A DNA stretch of 40,634 bases from Candidatus Dormiibacterota bacterium (GTDB taxonomy: Bacteria > Chloroflexota > Dormibacteria > Aeolococcales > Bog-877), in contig JABEUU010000072.1 in the NCBI GenBank assembly GCA_013044295.1, positions 1-40,634 of the forward strand, read 5' to 3'. Shown piece by piece: positions 26,144 through 36,247 of the stretch. The position numbers and the translations under genes were made by a program. Under the pieces are notes generated by a model. That model worked only from the letters and a program-made list of their open reading frames with translations. It was not told the DNA's origin and searched no databases. Each line of letters starts with the position of its first letter. The first letter of the stretch is position 1.

Positions 26144-27190
26144 ATGGCTGCCGGGACCAGGCCAAGGCGCCGCCGCGCCGGGCTATCGACCCACAAATCG
26201 TCCTTCTCATGGGGCCGGCACCGGACGCTGTTGGCGTTCCTGGTGGTGATTGGCTTTGCCGTTTCGGGCCTGAGCGGAGTGGTCGCCTATTTCCTGCCCG
26301 CAGTCACCGCCGCCTTCCACGTCACCGGCCAGGCCACCACCGGCAAGGGCGGCCGCAACGGCACCTCCAAGGGGACCATCCAGGCGACCGCGACCCCTCC
26401 CCCACCGGGAGCGCCCTTCACCGTGCTGCTGCTGGGGTCCGACAACGATGCCAAGTTCGTGGCCGGTCAGGTCCTGACCCAGACCATGATCCTGGTCCGG
26501 GTCGACCCCCAGACCCACAAGGCGGTGATGCTGTCCATCCCCCGCGACCTGTGGGTGCCGATCGCCAGCGGCGGCAGCGCCAAGATCGACGCCGCCTACC
26601 TCGATGGAGGGGCCACCGACGCCATCCAGACAGTCGAGAACAACTTCGGGGTCTCGGTCAACTACTGGGCCTGGATCGGGCTCGGGGGCCTGGTCCAGCT
26701 GGTCAACCAGCTAGGCGGGGTCGACGTGATCGCCCAGATGCCCATCTTGGACGACCAGTATCCCTACGACCTGACCGGCAACAACCCCTATGCCAACCAG
26801 CGGATCGCAGTCCTGCCAGGGCCGCAGCGACTGGATGGGGTCAACGCCCTGACCTATGTGCGCTCCCGGCACGGCGACATCCTGGAGGACATCGCCCGCT
26901 CCCAGAAGCAGCAGCAGCTCCTGGTCGATATCAAGGACGCCGCCAAGCATCTCAGCTTGGCCGACATCCCTCGCATTGCCAGCGCGCTGGGCAACGGGGT
27001 CCGGACCAACATGGCGCTGACCCAGCTGAGCTCCATCGCCGCCCTGGCCAAGGACTTCAGCAACGGCGGGGTCACCCAGATCGTGATGCTTAGCCAGGAC
27101 TACAGCAACCAGACCATCAATGGACAGCTCGCCTTGGTACCCAAGTGGCCCGCGATCAATGCCCTAGTGGCGCAGTACTTCCCCAAATGA
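26144..27190 (+). CDS. LytR-CpsA-Psr (LCP) family cell-wall ligase
   Basis: TM anchor; FTVLLLGSDNDAK, TMILVRVDPQTHKAVMLSIPRDLWVPI, LTYVRSRHGDILEDIARSQKQQQLLV. Confidence 0.92.
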   Translation: MAAGTRPRRRRAGLSTHKSSFSWGRHRTLLAFLVVIGFAVSGLSGVVAYFLPAVTAAFHVTGQATTGKGGRNGTSKGTIQATATPPPPGAPFTVLLLGSDNDAKFVAGQVLTQTMILVRVDPQTHKAVMLSIPRDLWVPIASGGSAKIDAAYLDGGATDAIQTVENNFGVSVNYWAWIGLGGLVQLVNQLGGVDVIAQMPILDDQYPYDLTGNNPYANQRIAVLPGPQRLDGVNALTYVRSRHGDILEDIARSQKQQQLLVDIKDAAKHLSLADIPRIASALGNGVRTNMALTQLSSIAALAKDFSNGGVTQIVMLSQDYSNQTINGQLALVPKWPAINALVAQYFPK

Positions 27191-28212
27191 GCCCGCGCCA
27201 AATACTTGCCAGCCTGGCCACGGTGGGACTTATGGCCCTTTTCGGGTTCGGAGTCTGGGCCGGGCTGGGCACTCTCCAGACCAAGGCCTCCAATGTCGCC
27301 GACCCCACCCAGCAACAGGCGCTGGTGGCGCTGCCCGGAACTGTGGTGGTGGCCCAAAACGGGTCCCTCTACAGCCTCCACGGGCTGACCTTCAGCAAGC
27401 TGGGCACCGCGCCCGGGAACTGGGTGCAGGTGGCTCCCGGGCCGAGCGGGGACCTCCTCGCCGTGGACAAGGGCAACGGCTACTCCAACGTCCTGCTGCT
27501 GAACCCGCAGGGCCAGACGATTCGGCTGTTGCTGAGCGAGAGCTCCACCCAGTTCTTCAACAACCACTTCGCCTACTACCCAAGGCTGAGCAGCAACGGG
27601 CAGACCCTGTTCTACGCCTGGAACTGGGTTGATCCCAGCGCCAACTACAACGTCGACTTCCAGATCCAGGCCGTGCCGCTCTCCAACCCGGGCGCCACCC
27701 CGACCCAGTGGAGCATCCCCAACTACTACCAGGGTGGCGATGTCGAGCCCCTGCCGCTCAGCAATGGCGGCCTGATCTACGCCAAGTACGCGGTCAATAC
27801 CACCACCGGAGCCACCTACTCCCAGCTGGTCTCGGTCAGCTCTCCCGAGGGCCAATTGAACTACCTGACCACCCCAGCTCAGAACTGCAGTGAGCCCGCC
27901 CTCAACCCGCAGGCCACCGAGCTGGCGATGATCTGCACCGACAATCAGACCCAGACCAGCACCCTCCAGGTGGCCAGCTGGAACGGCTCGTCCCTGGGAA
28001 CGCCCCGGCTCCTTTCGGCCGGCCCCATGGCCGCCATGCCGACCTGGTCCCCGGATGGCAAGAGCCTGGTGTTCATGGACCCCCTCCAGCGGAGCTACCC
28101 GTTCCAGATGTGGTGGGTCCCAAATGCCGCCGGAAGCAAGCCCGGGGTACCCCAGCAGGTCACCCAGAACCTGAGCCTCACCGCCACCTCAGCGCCGGTC
28201 TGGTACTCGTAG
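27187..28212 (+). CDS. TolB/PD40-like beta-propeller protein with N-terminal signal or anchor
   Basis: 4-nt overlap with the LCP gene; repeats such as PTWSPDGKSLVFMD and PRLSSNGQTLFYAW. Confidence 0.75.
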   Translation: MSPRQILASLATVGLMALFGFGVWAGLGTLQTKASNVADPTQQQALVALPGTVVVAQNGSLYSLHGLTFSKLGTAPGNWVQVAPGPSGDLLAVDKGNGYSNVLLLNPQGQTIRLLLSESSTQFFNNHFAYYPRLSSNGQTLFYAWNWVDPSANYNVDFQIQAVPLSNPGATPTQWSIPNYYQGGDVEPLPLSNGGLIYAKYAVNTTTGATYSQLVSVSSPEGQLNYLTTPAQNCSEPALNPQATELAMICTDNQTQTSTLQVASWNGSSLGTPRLLSAGPMAAMPTWSPDGKSLVFMDPLQRSYPFQMWWVPNAAGSKPGVPQQVTQNLSLTATSAPVWYS

Positions 28213-28228
28213 TCTCCCGCCAGGGCGG

Positions 28229-30871
28229 CTAGGGATTCTCGCTCCAGCGACCGGTCTCTGTCTCCGGCGGCTGCCAGGGGACGCGGAGCTCATCCACCAA
28301 GATGGCGGCCAGAGCCGTCCAGCCGGTTTGGTGCGAGGCACCCTCACCACTGCCGTTGTCGCCATGGAAGTACTCGTGAAAGAGCAACCGGTCGCGCCAC
28401 TCCGGGTCGGTCTGGAACTTCTCCAGGGCGCCGAAGACGGGCCTTCGACCTGCCGCGTCGCGGCGAAAGATGGCCAGCATGCTTTTGGTCAGTTCATCGG
28501 CGATCTGGCCCAGGGTCATGGGCTTGCCGCCGGGATACGGGAACTCGTGGGTGAAGGTGTCCCCGAATCCTAGCCCGAGCAGCCGCAAGGAGCGCAGCAG
28601 CAGGTACCCGGTGGGGAACCAGACCGGCCCGCGCCAGTTGGAGTTGCCACCCATGATTCGCTCATCGGAGGCGCCCGGCTCGTACCTGACGGGGGCCATC
28701 TCGGGAACCAGGGTGGACTGGAAAGGCTCGGCCAGGTGAGCCTTGGAGAGTGAGCGCAACCCAAAGTCGGAGAGAAACTCCCCCGGACTCAGCAGCCGGT
28801 CGAGAAGCTGGTGCAGCCTGTTGGGGCTGACCAACGAAAGGCAGGCGTAGGGATCGTCGCCAGCCTCTCGATAGTGGAACGCCTTGTTGCGCTCCGCCGC
28901 CTCCAGGTAGGCGGCCAGGCGGGGCAGCCGCGCCAGGGTGTGAGCGTGGACCACCTCGCAGGCGGCCATCGGCATCAGTCCCACCAGGCTGCGCACGCGC
29001 AGGCTCTCGGAGCTGCCGTCGGCCAGGCGGAGACGGTCGTAATAGAAGCCCTCCTGATGGTCCCAGAGCCCGGGCTCGCCATCCCGGCCATTGAGGGCGG
29101 CCGCGATGTGGGCGAAATGCTTGAAGAAGCGCAGCGCCATGTCCTCGTACTGAGGTTCATATATCGCCAGCTCGGCGGCGATCCGGAACATCTTGACCGC
29201 GAACATCCCCACCCAGGCGGTGGCGTCCACCTCCCAGATCTGAGCCCCGGGGGGAAGATGGCTGCGGTCCACCGCCGAGATGTTGTCCAGCCCCAGAAAC
29301 CCGCCGGAAAAGATGTCGTGAGCGTCCGTGTCGCGGCGGTTGACCCACCAGCCGTAGTTGAAGAGGAGGGATAGGAAGGCGCGCTCCAGAAAGGCCCGAT
29401 CCGGCTTGCCGGTTCGGTTCCGGTCCCGCACATAGAGCTGCCAAACGGCCATCGCGTGCACCGGCGGGTTGGAGTCGGAGAAGTTCCACTCGTAGGCGGG
29501 CAGCTGACCATCCTCGCGCAGGTAGCGCGACTGCAGCAGCAGCAGCACCTGCTGCTTGGCCAGATTGATGTCGATCGGGTCCAGGGCCAGGGCGTGGAAG
29601 GCGAGGTCCCAGGAAGCGAACCAGGGATACTCCCAGCTGTCTGGCATCACGATGATGTCCGCCGCCTCCATCCCGACCCAGGCGGCGTTGCGACCGGTCA
29701 GGCGCTCGGGCGGCGGCGGCGGGCCAGCGGGGTCACCGTCCAGCCATCTCGCCACCTCGAGCTGGTAGTACTGCTGACTCCAGATCAGGCCCGCGAACGC
29801 CTGGCGCTGGATCAACAGATCATCCGCGTCGCCGTTGTCCGGGCCGACTGCGGCGTAGAAATCGTCGGCGGCGCGACGGCCGTCCAGGCAGAGCCCATCC
29901 ACCTGGCCAGGCGCATACCCCTGACGATCGCTCCAGATGAAGCGCACCACCTGCGACTCTCCGGGGCCAAGCTCGAATATGAAGTGGGCCGCCGCCTTGG
30001 TCCCGGTCCGCTCCGGGTTGCACCGGCTGGGATCTCCGCTCACGACCGCGTCCCCGATCGCGTTCTTGGGATAGGGGCTGAGACCAGGGGCGCCAAAGAG
30101 CAGTTGGTTGTCGGTCTCGTTGTCACAGACCAGCCAGGCGAAATCGCCTCCAACCTGGAGGCGGTAGCCCACCAGCTCCGGGTGCTGCAGGCGAAGCTCC
30201 GCACCCTCCGCATGCAACTGCGCCTGGGGGGACCGAGGCGCATTCCAGCTCCAGGTGTTGCGCAGCCAAACCTGCGGCAGCAGATGCAGCTGGGCCGCCT
30301 CCCCACTTCGATTAGTCACTGTGATCCGCCCGGCGACCACGGTGGGCTCAGGTTTGGCGTATTCGACCTCCACATCCCAGTAGCGGTCATGGTCGAAGAT
30401 CCCGAGATCCAGCAGCTTGATCTCCGGGCCCGGCACCGAGTTGCGCTGCCGCAGCTCCTGGTAGGGGAATGCCGCCATCGGATATCGGTAGAGCGCCCTC
30501 AGGTAACGGCCGTCAGGCAGAGCGTCCAGATAGTGCCAGTACTCCTTGACATCCTCACCATGGTTGCCCTGAGCGTTGCTGAGACCGTAGAACCTCTCTT
30601 TGAGGATCTCGTCCTGGCCATTCCAGAGACCGAGCGACAGGCACACCCGCTGCTGGTCGTCGCAGATCCCCAACAGTCCGTCCTCGCCCCAGCGGTAGGC
30701 GCGACTCCTGGCATGCTCGAAGGGCAGGTAGGCCCAGGCGTCGCCGTCAGCGCTGTAGTCCTCTCGGACCGAGCCCCACTGCCGCAATGAGAGGTAGGGG
30801 CCCCACAGTCGCCAGTCCGCTCGGTTACCGCCCTCGCCCGCAAGCTGAGAGGTGGGACTTGGTGCTGGCAC
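28229..30871 (-). CDS. GH63/MGH1-like glucosidase
   Basis: RLWGPYLSLRQWGSVREDYSADGDAWAYLPFEHARSRAYRWGEDGLLGICDDQQRVCLSLGLWNG; GGFLGLDNISAVDRS; NSNWRGPVWFPTGYLLL. GTG 30871 preferred start. Confidence 0.88.
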   Translation of the reverse strand: MPAPSPTSQLAGEGGNRADWRLWGPYLSLRQWGSVREDYSADGDAWAYLPFEHARSRAYRWGEDGLLGICDDQQRVCLSLGLWNGQDEILKERFYGLSNAQGNHGEDVKEYWHYLDALPDGRYLRALYRYPMAAFPYQELRQRNSVPGPEIKLLDLGIFDHDRYWDVEVEYAKPEPTVVAGRITVTNRSGEAAQLHLLPQVWLRNTWSWNAPRSPQAQLHAEGAELRLQHPELVGYRLQVGGDFAWLVCDNETDNQLLFGAPGLSPYPKNAIGDAVVSGDPSRCNPERTGTKAAAHFIFELGPGESQVVRFIWSDRQGYAPGQVDGLCLDGRRAADDFYAAVGPDNGDADDLLIQRQAFAGLIWSQQYYQLEVARWLDGDPAGPPPPPERLTGRNAAWVGMEAADIIVMPDSWEYPWFASWDLAFHALALDPIDINLAKQQVLLLLQSRYLREDGQLPAYEWNFSDSNPPVHAMAVWQLYVRDRNRTGKPDRAFLERAFLSLLFNYGWWVNRRDTDAHDIFSGGFLGLDNISAVDRSHLPPGAQIWEVDATAWVGMFAVKMFRIAAELAIYEPQYEDMALRFFKHFAHIAAALNGRDGEPGLWDHQEGFYYDRLRLADGSSESLRVRSLVGLMPMAACEVVHAHTLARLPRLAAYLEAAERNKAFHYREAGDDPYACLSLVSPNRLHQLLDRLLSPGEFLSDFGLRSLSKAHLAEPFQSTLVPEMAPVRYEPGASDERIMGGNSNWRGPVWFPTGYLLLRSLRLLGLGFGDTFTHEFPYPGGKPMTLGQIADELTKSMLAIFRRDAAGRRPVFGALEKFQTDPEWRDRLLFHEYFHGDNGSGEGASHQTGWTALAAILVDELRVPWQPPETETGRWSENP

Positions 30872-31048
30872 GGCCCCGATTCTCTCAGTTCGGGATGGAT
30901 CCGAGTCGCCGGCATGGTGCGCCCCCGCCGGGCGCTGGCCTTTCGGACGCTCGGCCGGGCCAGCCCCGGTTCTGGGAGGAAACCGGCCGCAGCTCCCCAC
31001 CCTGGCCGAAGGTGCGATGCTTGGCCGCAGGTAACCCTGGAGATTCAG

Positions 31049-31690
31049 ATGCCCAAGCCGCCGGCGGAGTACCCATCCCACTCACTCTTCGCCTGGGCAT
31101 ACTCGCGGGTCGGAAGCGCCTCCGACAATCGGGGAGCCCAGGGCCACCGCCGGCAGCTGCTGGCCGGGCTGCGAGGGAATGTCATCGAGATCGGGGCTGG
31201 CAACGGCCTCAACTTCCTCCACTACCCCGATACCGTGACTGAGGTCGTCGCGGCCGAGCCTGAGCCCTACCTTCGTTCCGAGGCCGAGCGGGTCGCCCGC
31301 GGCCACCGCCAGGTGAGGGTGATCGACGCCCGTGCCGAGGCAATCCCCGCCGGGAACGCCAGCTTCGATGCCGCCGTCACCTCATTGGTGCTCTGCTCCG
31401 TGCCGAACCCGAGGCTCGCCCTCGCCGAGTTGAAACGAGTGCTGCGTCCAGGCGGCGAGCTTCGCTTCTACGAGCATGTCGCCTCCCATCACCGGTCGAT
31501 CGCCCGCCTGGAGGGTCTGGCAACTCCGCTCTGGTCCCGCATGGCGGCTGGGTGTCACCTGAACCGGGACACCCTGGCCGAGATCGAGGCGGCCGGATTC
31601 GTGCTCGAAGAGGTGGAGCGGTTCTCCTTCGGCCCGATTCCCCTGCTACCCGCCGTCGACCACATCCTGGGCCGCGCCAGCAGGCCCTGA
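31049..31690 (+). CDS. Class I SAM-dependent methyltransferase
   Basis: GNVIEIGAGNGLNFLHYPD, ASFDAAVTSLVLCSVPNPRLALAELKRVLRPGGELRFYEHV. Confidence 0.93.
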   Translation: MPKPPAEYPSHSLFAWAYSRVGSASDNRGAQGHRRQLLAGLRGNVIEIGAGNGLNFLHYPDTVTEVVAAEPEPYLRSEAERVARGHRQVRVIDARAEAIPAGNASFDAAVTSLVLCSVPNPRLALAELKRVLRPGGELRFYEHVASHHRSIARLEGLATPLWSRMAAGCHLNRDTLAEIEAAGFVLEEVERFSFGPIPLLPAVDHILGRASRP

Positions 31691-31700
31691 CCAAGCCCGG

Positions 31701-33194
31701 TCAGGTTTCCGAGGGGCTGGGAACTGCCGCCTCGGGCGAAGGATCCGCGGTCGAGGCCGGCTCTGCCCTCCCAGGTGGCTCCGGCGGGAGCGGCGCAGCC
31801 CGGGGGATCGCCACTCGAAAGGTCGCTCCACCCCCTGGCGTCGGCAGCAGGCTGACCTCCCCGCGATGGCTGGCGACTATGGCAGCCACGATCGCCAGCC
31901 CCAGGCCGGCTCCGCCCCTGGCTCGGCCCCGGGACCCGTCGACCCTCACAAACCGCTCAAAGATCCTGCCCGCTGCCTCGGCGGGCACCCCGGGCCCATG
32001 ATCGACCACTTCCAGGATCCCTCTGTCCCCCTCACTTGCCGTGAGGACCTGGATGGCTGTCCCATCAGGGGTGTGGACCACGGCGTTGCGAACCAGGTTG
32101 GTGACCACCTGGCGGAGCCGGGCCTCGTCACCGGCCACCAGGACAGGCTCGGGGGCCGCCACCACGATCGGGTGGTGGCGATCCGCGGCGGCCTGATCCG
32201 CCGCCGCGTCGAAGGCCAGCTGTGTCAGATCGACAGGCCTCAGGTCCAGCGGCCGGTCCTCGTCCAGACGGGCGAGCAAGAGCAGATCGTCGACCAGCTG
32301 TCCCATCCGGATGGACTCGCTCTCGATCCGGCTCATGGCCTTGCCCAAGTCCTCCGGATTGGACCGCGCCCCGCGGCGGAACAGCTCGGCATAACCACGG
32401 ATCGAGCTGAGCGGGGTGCGCAGCTCATGAGAGGCGTCGGCGACGAACTGGCGGAGGCGCTCCTCAGAGGCGGTCCGAGCCTCAAACGCGTGCTCGATCT
32501 GCGCCAGCATCTCATTGAGGCTCATACCGAGCTGGCCCACCTCGGTCCGGGGATCGACCGAGTCAACCCGCTGGCTCAGGTCACCCGCCGCGATCTGCTT
32601 CGCCGTGTCCCCAATCCGACGCAGCGGGCTGAGCCCCAGTTGCACCATCCACCAGGCAAGGCTGGCAAGCGCGAGCAGGATCACCGCGCTGACCAGCGCC
32701 TCCAGCAAGCGCAGCTGACTGAGGGTGGCATCAACATTGGCCAGCGGCATGGCCACGACCAGGGCCGAGCCGGCCCCGTCGGCAACTTCCAAAACTCGAA
32801 ACTCGCCACCTCCGGAGATTGCCGGCGCGGTCGTGAAGCGGATTGCGGCGCCCGCATCGGTCCCAAAGGCAGGGGGGAGCCGTGGCCCTGGAACAGCCGG
32901 ACGGTTGCTCTGATGCACCGTTATCGACAGAGGGGTACCTCCGCTGATCGGGACCAGGGCACCATAGGTCCCAACCGGCACGTAGAGGCCGACGCAGAGA
33001 GCGTTGGGGTTGCCTTCCGGCCCGTATTTGAGCTCCAGGCAGCGATATACGGAGTTGGCCGAACTGGTCAGCTGGGAGTCCATCTGCTGGCTGAGCGATG
33101 ACTCCAGGGTGAGGTAGGTGACGGCATCGATGGTGCTCAGCCCGATCACCACCAGGGCGACCAGGGCCAGCATCAGGCGCAGCCGCAGGGTCAC
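31701..33194 (-). CDS. Sensor histidine kinase (TM-sensor-TM-HAMP-HisKA-HATPase)
   Basis: DASHELRTPLSSIRGYAELFRRG H-box; LRQVVTNLVRNAVVHTP; VDHGPGVP; GAGLGLAIVAAIVASH. Confidence 0.95.
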   Translation of the reverse strand: MTLRLRLMLALVALVVIGLSTIDAVTYLTLESSLSQQMDSQLTSSANSVYRCLELKYGPEGNPNALCVGLYVPVGTYGALVPISGGTPLSITVHQSNRPAVPGPRLPPAFGTDAGAAIRFTTAPAISGGGEFRVLEVADGAGSALVVAMPLANVDATLSQLRLLEALVSAVILLALASLAWWMVQLGLSPLRRIGDTAKQIAAGDLSQRVDSVDPRTEVGQLGMSLNEMLAQIEHAFEARTASEERLRQFVADASHELRTPLSSIRGYAELFRRGARSNPEDLGKAMSRIESESIRMGQLVDDLLLLARLDEDRPLDLRPVDLTQLAFDAAADQAAADRHHPIVVAAPEPVLVAGDEARLRQVVTNLVRNAVVHTPDGTAIQVLTASEGDRGILEVVDHGPGVPAEAAGRIFERFVRVDGSRGRARGGAGLGLAIVAAIVASHRGEVSLLPTPGGGATFRVAIPRAAPLPPEPPGRAEPASTADPSPEAAVPSPSET

Positions 33195-33196
33195 TG

Positions 33197-33889
33197 TCAG
33201 CCCCGGGGCAGGCGCAGCACGTACCCCATGCCCCGCACGGTGTGGATCAGGGGCGGGTCGAAGGCGTCCACCTTCTTGCGCAGATAGCTGATATAGGTCT
33301 CCAGGATCCCAGCGTCACCTCCGAAGTCGTAGCTCCAGACGTGATCCAGGATCTGAGCCCGGGTGAGCACCCGGCGGGCGTTGATCAGCAGGTACCGAAG
33401 GAGCCGGTACTCGGTGGCGGTGAGCTCGACGGGCTGGCCCGCACGGGTGACCTCGCGGAGGTCCTCATCCATCTCCAGGTCGGCGAAGGCAAGCCGGTTG
33501 CGACTCTCGTCGCGGCGTCCGCTGCGGCGGAGGATCACCCGCACCCGCGCGATCAGCTCGTCCAGGCTGAAGGGCTTGGTCACGTAGTCATCACCGCCAA
33601 CGGTCAGGCCCCGAATCTTGTCCTCGGTGCCATCGCGCGCGGTGAGAAAGAGGATCGGGACCTCCGAGCCCGCACTCGCGAGCCGTCGTGCCACCTCGAA
33701 TCCATCGAGATCCGGGAGCATCACGTCCAGGATGATCAGGTCAGGCTTGAAGCTTCCAGTCTTGGAGATCGCGGCTTGGCCGGAGCCAGCGGTAGCTGTT
33801 TCGAAGTCGGCATAGCGAAGGGCGGTCGAAACCAGGTCCGCCAGGTTCGCCTCGTCATCCACCACCAGCACCCGGGGCGCATCTGCCAT
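33197..33889 (-). CDS. OmpR/PhoB-family response regulator
   Basis: RVLVVDDEANLADLVSTALRYADFE..LIILDVMLPDLDGFEVARRL; winged helix ELTATEYRLLRYLLINARRVLTRAQILDHVWSYDFGGDAGILETYISYLRKKVD. Confidence 0.95.
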   Translation of the reverse strand: MADAPRVLVVDDEANLADLVSTALRYADFETATAGSGQAAISKTGSFKPDLIILDVMLPDLDGFEVARRLASAGSEVPILFLTARDGTEDKIRGLTVGGDDYVTKPFSLDELIARVRVILRRSGRRDESRNRLAFADLEMDEDLREVTRAGQPVELTATEYRLLRYLLINARRVLTRAQILDHVWSYDFGGDAGILETYISYLRKKVDAFDPPLIHTVRGMGYVLRLPRG

Positions 33890-34395
33890 GTCGGACCCAT
33901 TCTGACCGCGACATCTGGGAATCTGCTGAGAGCTAGCTGGGTGACGCCAGGCACGACCCAGCAGGCCCGAAAGGCGACGAGCGTTCAACGGGAAGACTCA
34001 TCAACTTCCCAGCTAAGGCTCATCAGGGTCCCAGCCTGACAGGTCATCGTGTTCTTTGCCGGCCGGGGCCGCCCTGGGCCCCGCCGGCGCGACCGGATAG
34101 TCCCTCCCTCCCCGCAGCGGCCCGGCAATGGCCGGGTCGCTGTACCGGGAAGGACCGGCCCCATCCGAGAGTGCGATCCTCGGGCTCGAGCGACTCCGAG
34201 GCGCGCATCGACCTTCCCGCCTCTGGCCCACGTGTCCCGGGCTACCCGAGACAGCGTGGCGGTGCCGGGCCCCGGCTTCGGATGGTACCCTGGGGTCCTA
34301 CTCGGCCGTGTATATCTGTCGGGCTGTACCGGCAAGGTTAGTCCGGGCCAGTGCCTTTGCCGCTTCGAAAGTGGCAGGGGCCAGCGTCCACCTCA

Positions 34396-34470
34396 GGGGC
34401 CGTGGCGCAGCGGCAGCGCGCTTCCTTGGCATGGAAGAGGTCGAGGGTTCGATTCCCTCCGGCTCCACCA
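34396..34470 (+). tRNA. tRNA-Ala(GGC)
   Basis: GGGGCCG/CGGCTCC acceptor with G3:U70 alanine identity pair; anticodon arm CTTCC-TTGGCAT-GGAAG; T-arm GAGGG-TTCGATT-CCCTC; encoded CCA. Confidence 0.95.
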
Positions 34471-34629
34471 GGGTTGTGGCAGGCGGAGCTGCACGCCTGC
34501 TTCCAGCCAGATCGGATTTGGGGCGTCCCCGTCCCTACTCTCGGGCTTGACTCCCTGATGTTTGCTTGGCATCGTGGGACTCCGGGACCTCACAGATTTG
34601 GTCCCAAGATCCATCGCGGGAGACAGGTG

Positions 34630-34935
34630 ATGTCTGACCAGATTGACCGGACCGTCGTCGAGCGCGTGCAGCTCGGCATCCGCATGGAAAAGCGCATGGT
34701 CCAGGTCCTGAAGGGCTTGGCCGAGTTCGAGGGCCAGAGCCTGGGGGCACTCCTGGAGAGGATCGTCCTGCACTCCTTCGAGCCGGTGGAGGGCCACGAG
34801 GGGGAGGTGAGCGCCAGTCCCCATGGCAAGAAGGCGTTGCGGGCAATCGCCGATCTCAAACGAGTCTATGGAATGGACTATGACGTGCACAGTTCGCGTG
34901 ACTTCGACCCAGGGGAAGACGCCCCAAGCGCCTGA
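34630..34935 (+). CDS. Small hypothetical protein (101 aa), possible ribbon-helix-helix-like
   Basis: VERVQLGIRMEKRMVQVLKGLAEFEGQSLGALLERIVLHSFEP and LRAIADLKRVYGMDYDVHSS; ATG 34630 with upstream purine-rich stretch. Confidence 0.65.
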   Translation: MSDQIDRTVVERVQLGIRMEKRMVQVLKGLAEFEGQSLGALLERIVLHSFEPVEGHEGEVSASPHGKKALRAIADLKRVYGMDYDVHSSRDFDPGEDAPSA

Positions 34936-35010
34936 CCAGCATTCGATGCCGAAGATAGGGATGAGTCGAGGAACCTCAAGAGGGCAGCCGGTCTCGAATA
35001 TCTTGGCCTG

Positions 35011-35832
35011 GTGACCCGCCTGCTGCAGGCCGCGCGCAATTGCAGCCCGACCGGCGGCCTTTGGGAAGCCGCCGATCTCCAGTGGTGGTGGAGACGGGAC
35101 CAGCATCCCGACCCTCATCACCAGACCTTCTGGCTCCAAGACGGTGTGCCAGCGGCTGCGCTCGTGCTCACCAACTGGGGCGACCGCTGGCAGTGCGATC
35201 TGCTCAGTGCCGACCACGAGCCCACCCGGTGGCTGTCCATCCTGTGGCCGGACGCCCTGGACCAAATGAACTCCCTCAAGGCGAATCCCGTGGAGCTCAT
35301 GGTTCGCCCGGACGACCTCTATCTGGTCGAAGCCCTAACCCGAGCCGGCTTCTCGGTCGAGGACGGAGATGGCGTTACGGCCTGGATGGACGCGGCAGAG
35401 CGGCCGCCCGTGCCGCCGATTTTGAGAGGCTTTGAGTTGCTCGATCGAAGCCAGCTGTCCAATCAGCCCCACCACCTCATCACCCGAAACGGAGGGGCGG
35501 TCGCGGCGCGCTTGTCAGAATGCTCGCTCTATCGGCCGGCGCTTGACCTCGCCATCTACTCGCCGGAAGGTAGGGCGGTGACCTATGGAGTCTTTTGGGC
35601 GGATCCGGTAACCGCAGTGGGCCTCGTCGAGCCCATGCGTACCGAGGACGGATATCAGGGCCTCGGTCTGGCTCGCCACCTACTCGCCGTTGGTTTGGAG
35701 CGGCTCGCCGGGGCTGGCTGCTCCCGGATGAAGGTAAGTTTCGACCCGCTCAATGCACCCGCCCGGCGCCTCTACCTCGGCGCGGGTTTCCAACCGATCT
35801 CTTCCACCAGGAATTATGTGCGGGGTGGGTGA
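35011..35832 (+). CDS. GNAT-family N-acetyltransferase
   Basis: C-terminal GLVEPMRTEDGYQGLGLARHLLAVGLERLAGAGCSRMKVSFDPLNAPARRLYLGAGFQ. Confidence 0.85.
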   Translation: MTRLLQAARNCSPTGGLWEAADLQWWWRRDQHPDPHHQTFWLQDGVPAAALVLTNWGDRWQCDLLSADHEPTRWLSILWPDALDQMNSLKANPVELMVRPDDLYLVEALTRAGFSVEDGDGVTAWMDAAERPPVPPILRGFELLDRSQLSNQPHHLITRNGGAVAARLSECSLYRPALDLAIYSPEGRAVTYGVFWADPVTAVGLVEPMRTEDGYQGLGLARHLLAVGLERLAGAGCSRMKVSFDPLNAPARRLYLGAGFQPISSTRNYVRGG

Positions 35833-36247
35833 CCGGCCCCAGTGCCGGCATCCAGATTGCGGGTCACCTGGCCAAGGCACATGAGCAAGTGACCGGTGGC
35901 GACTCGGCTACCGCGACGATTCCGAAGTGGGGCTGGCAGTTCCAGCTGACCAGCTGTGATCCGGTGCGACCCAGGGACAGCTGGCGGATGATCGGGAACC
36001 AGTGCCAGCTCCGCGGCAGACCCTGACTGCTGCGGCCACCAATAAGCGATCCTCAAACTGGGGACGCCCAACCACTGGGAGGACGCCAGCCAAGCTCGCC
36101 AGAATTCTTGCCGCCCAACATGTCGCACCTCATCTGCCCGAGGCAGCCAGGTGTCCCCTGAGCGACTCCCGGGTCGGTGCGATCTCCCACTCTGAAGATC
36201 TGACCGCCGAGAGCGCCCGGGAACGCTGCGCCGAATGCCAACAGCCC

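Noticed and set aside
29456-30790. 444-aa + strand ORF
   Set aside because: Antisense to the GH63-like glucosidase; no domain character.
34100-34395. Possible SRP RNA, RNase P RNA or tmRNA upstream of tRNA-Ala(GGC)
   Set aside because: Looked for core conserved motifs of these RNAs and did not find them.
34393-35265. 290-aa minus ORF ending WWSRRESNPRPLPCQGSALPLRHGP
   Set aside because: C-terminus is the well-known spurious translation of the antisense strand of a tRNA gene (tRNA-Ala at 34396-34470).
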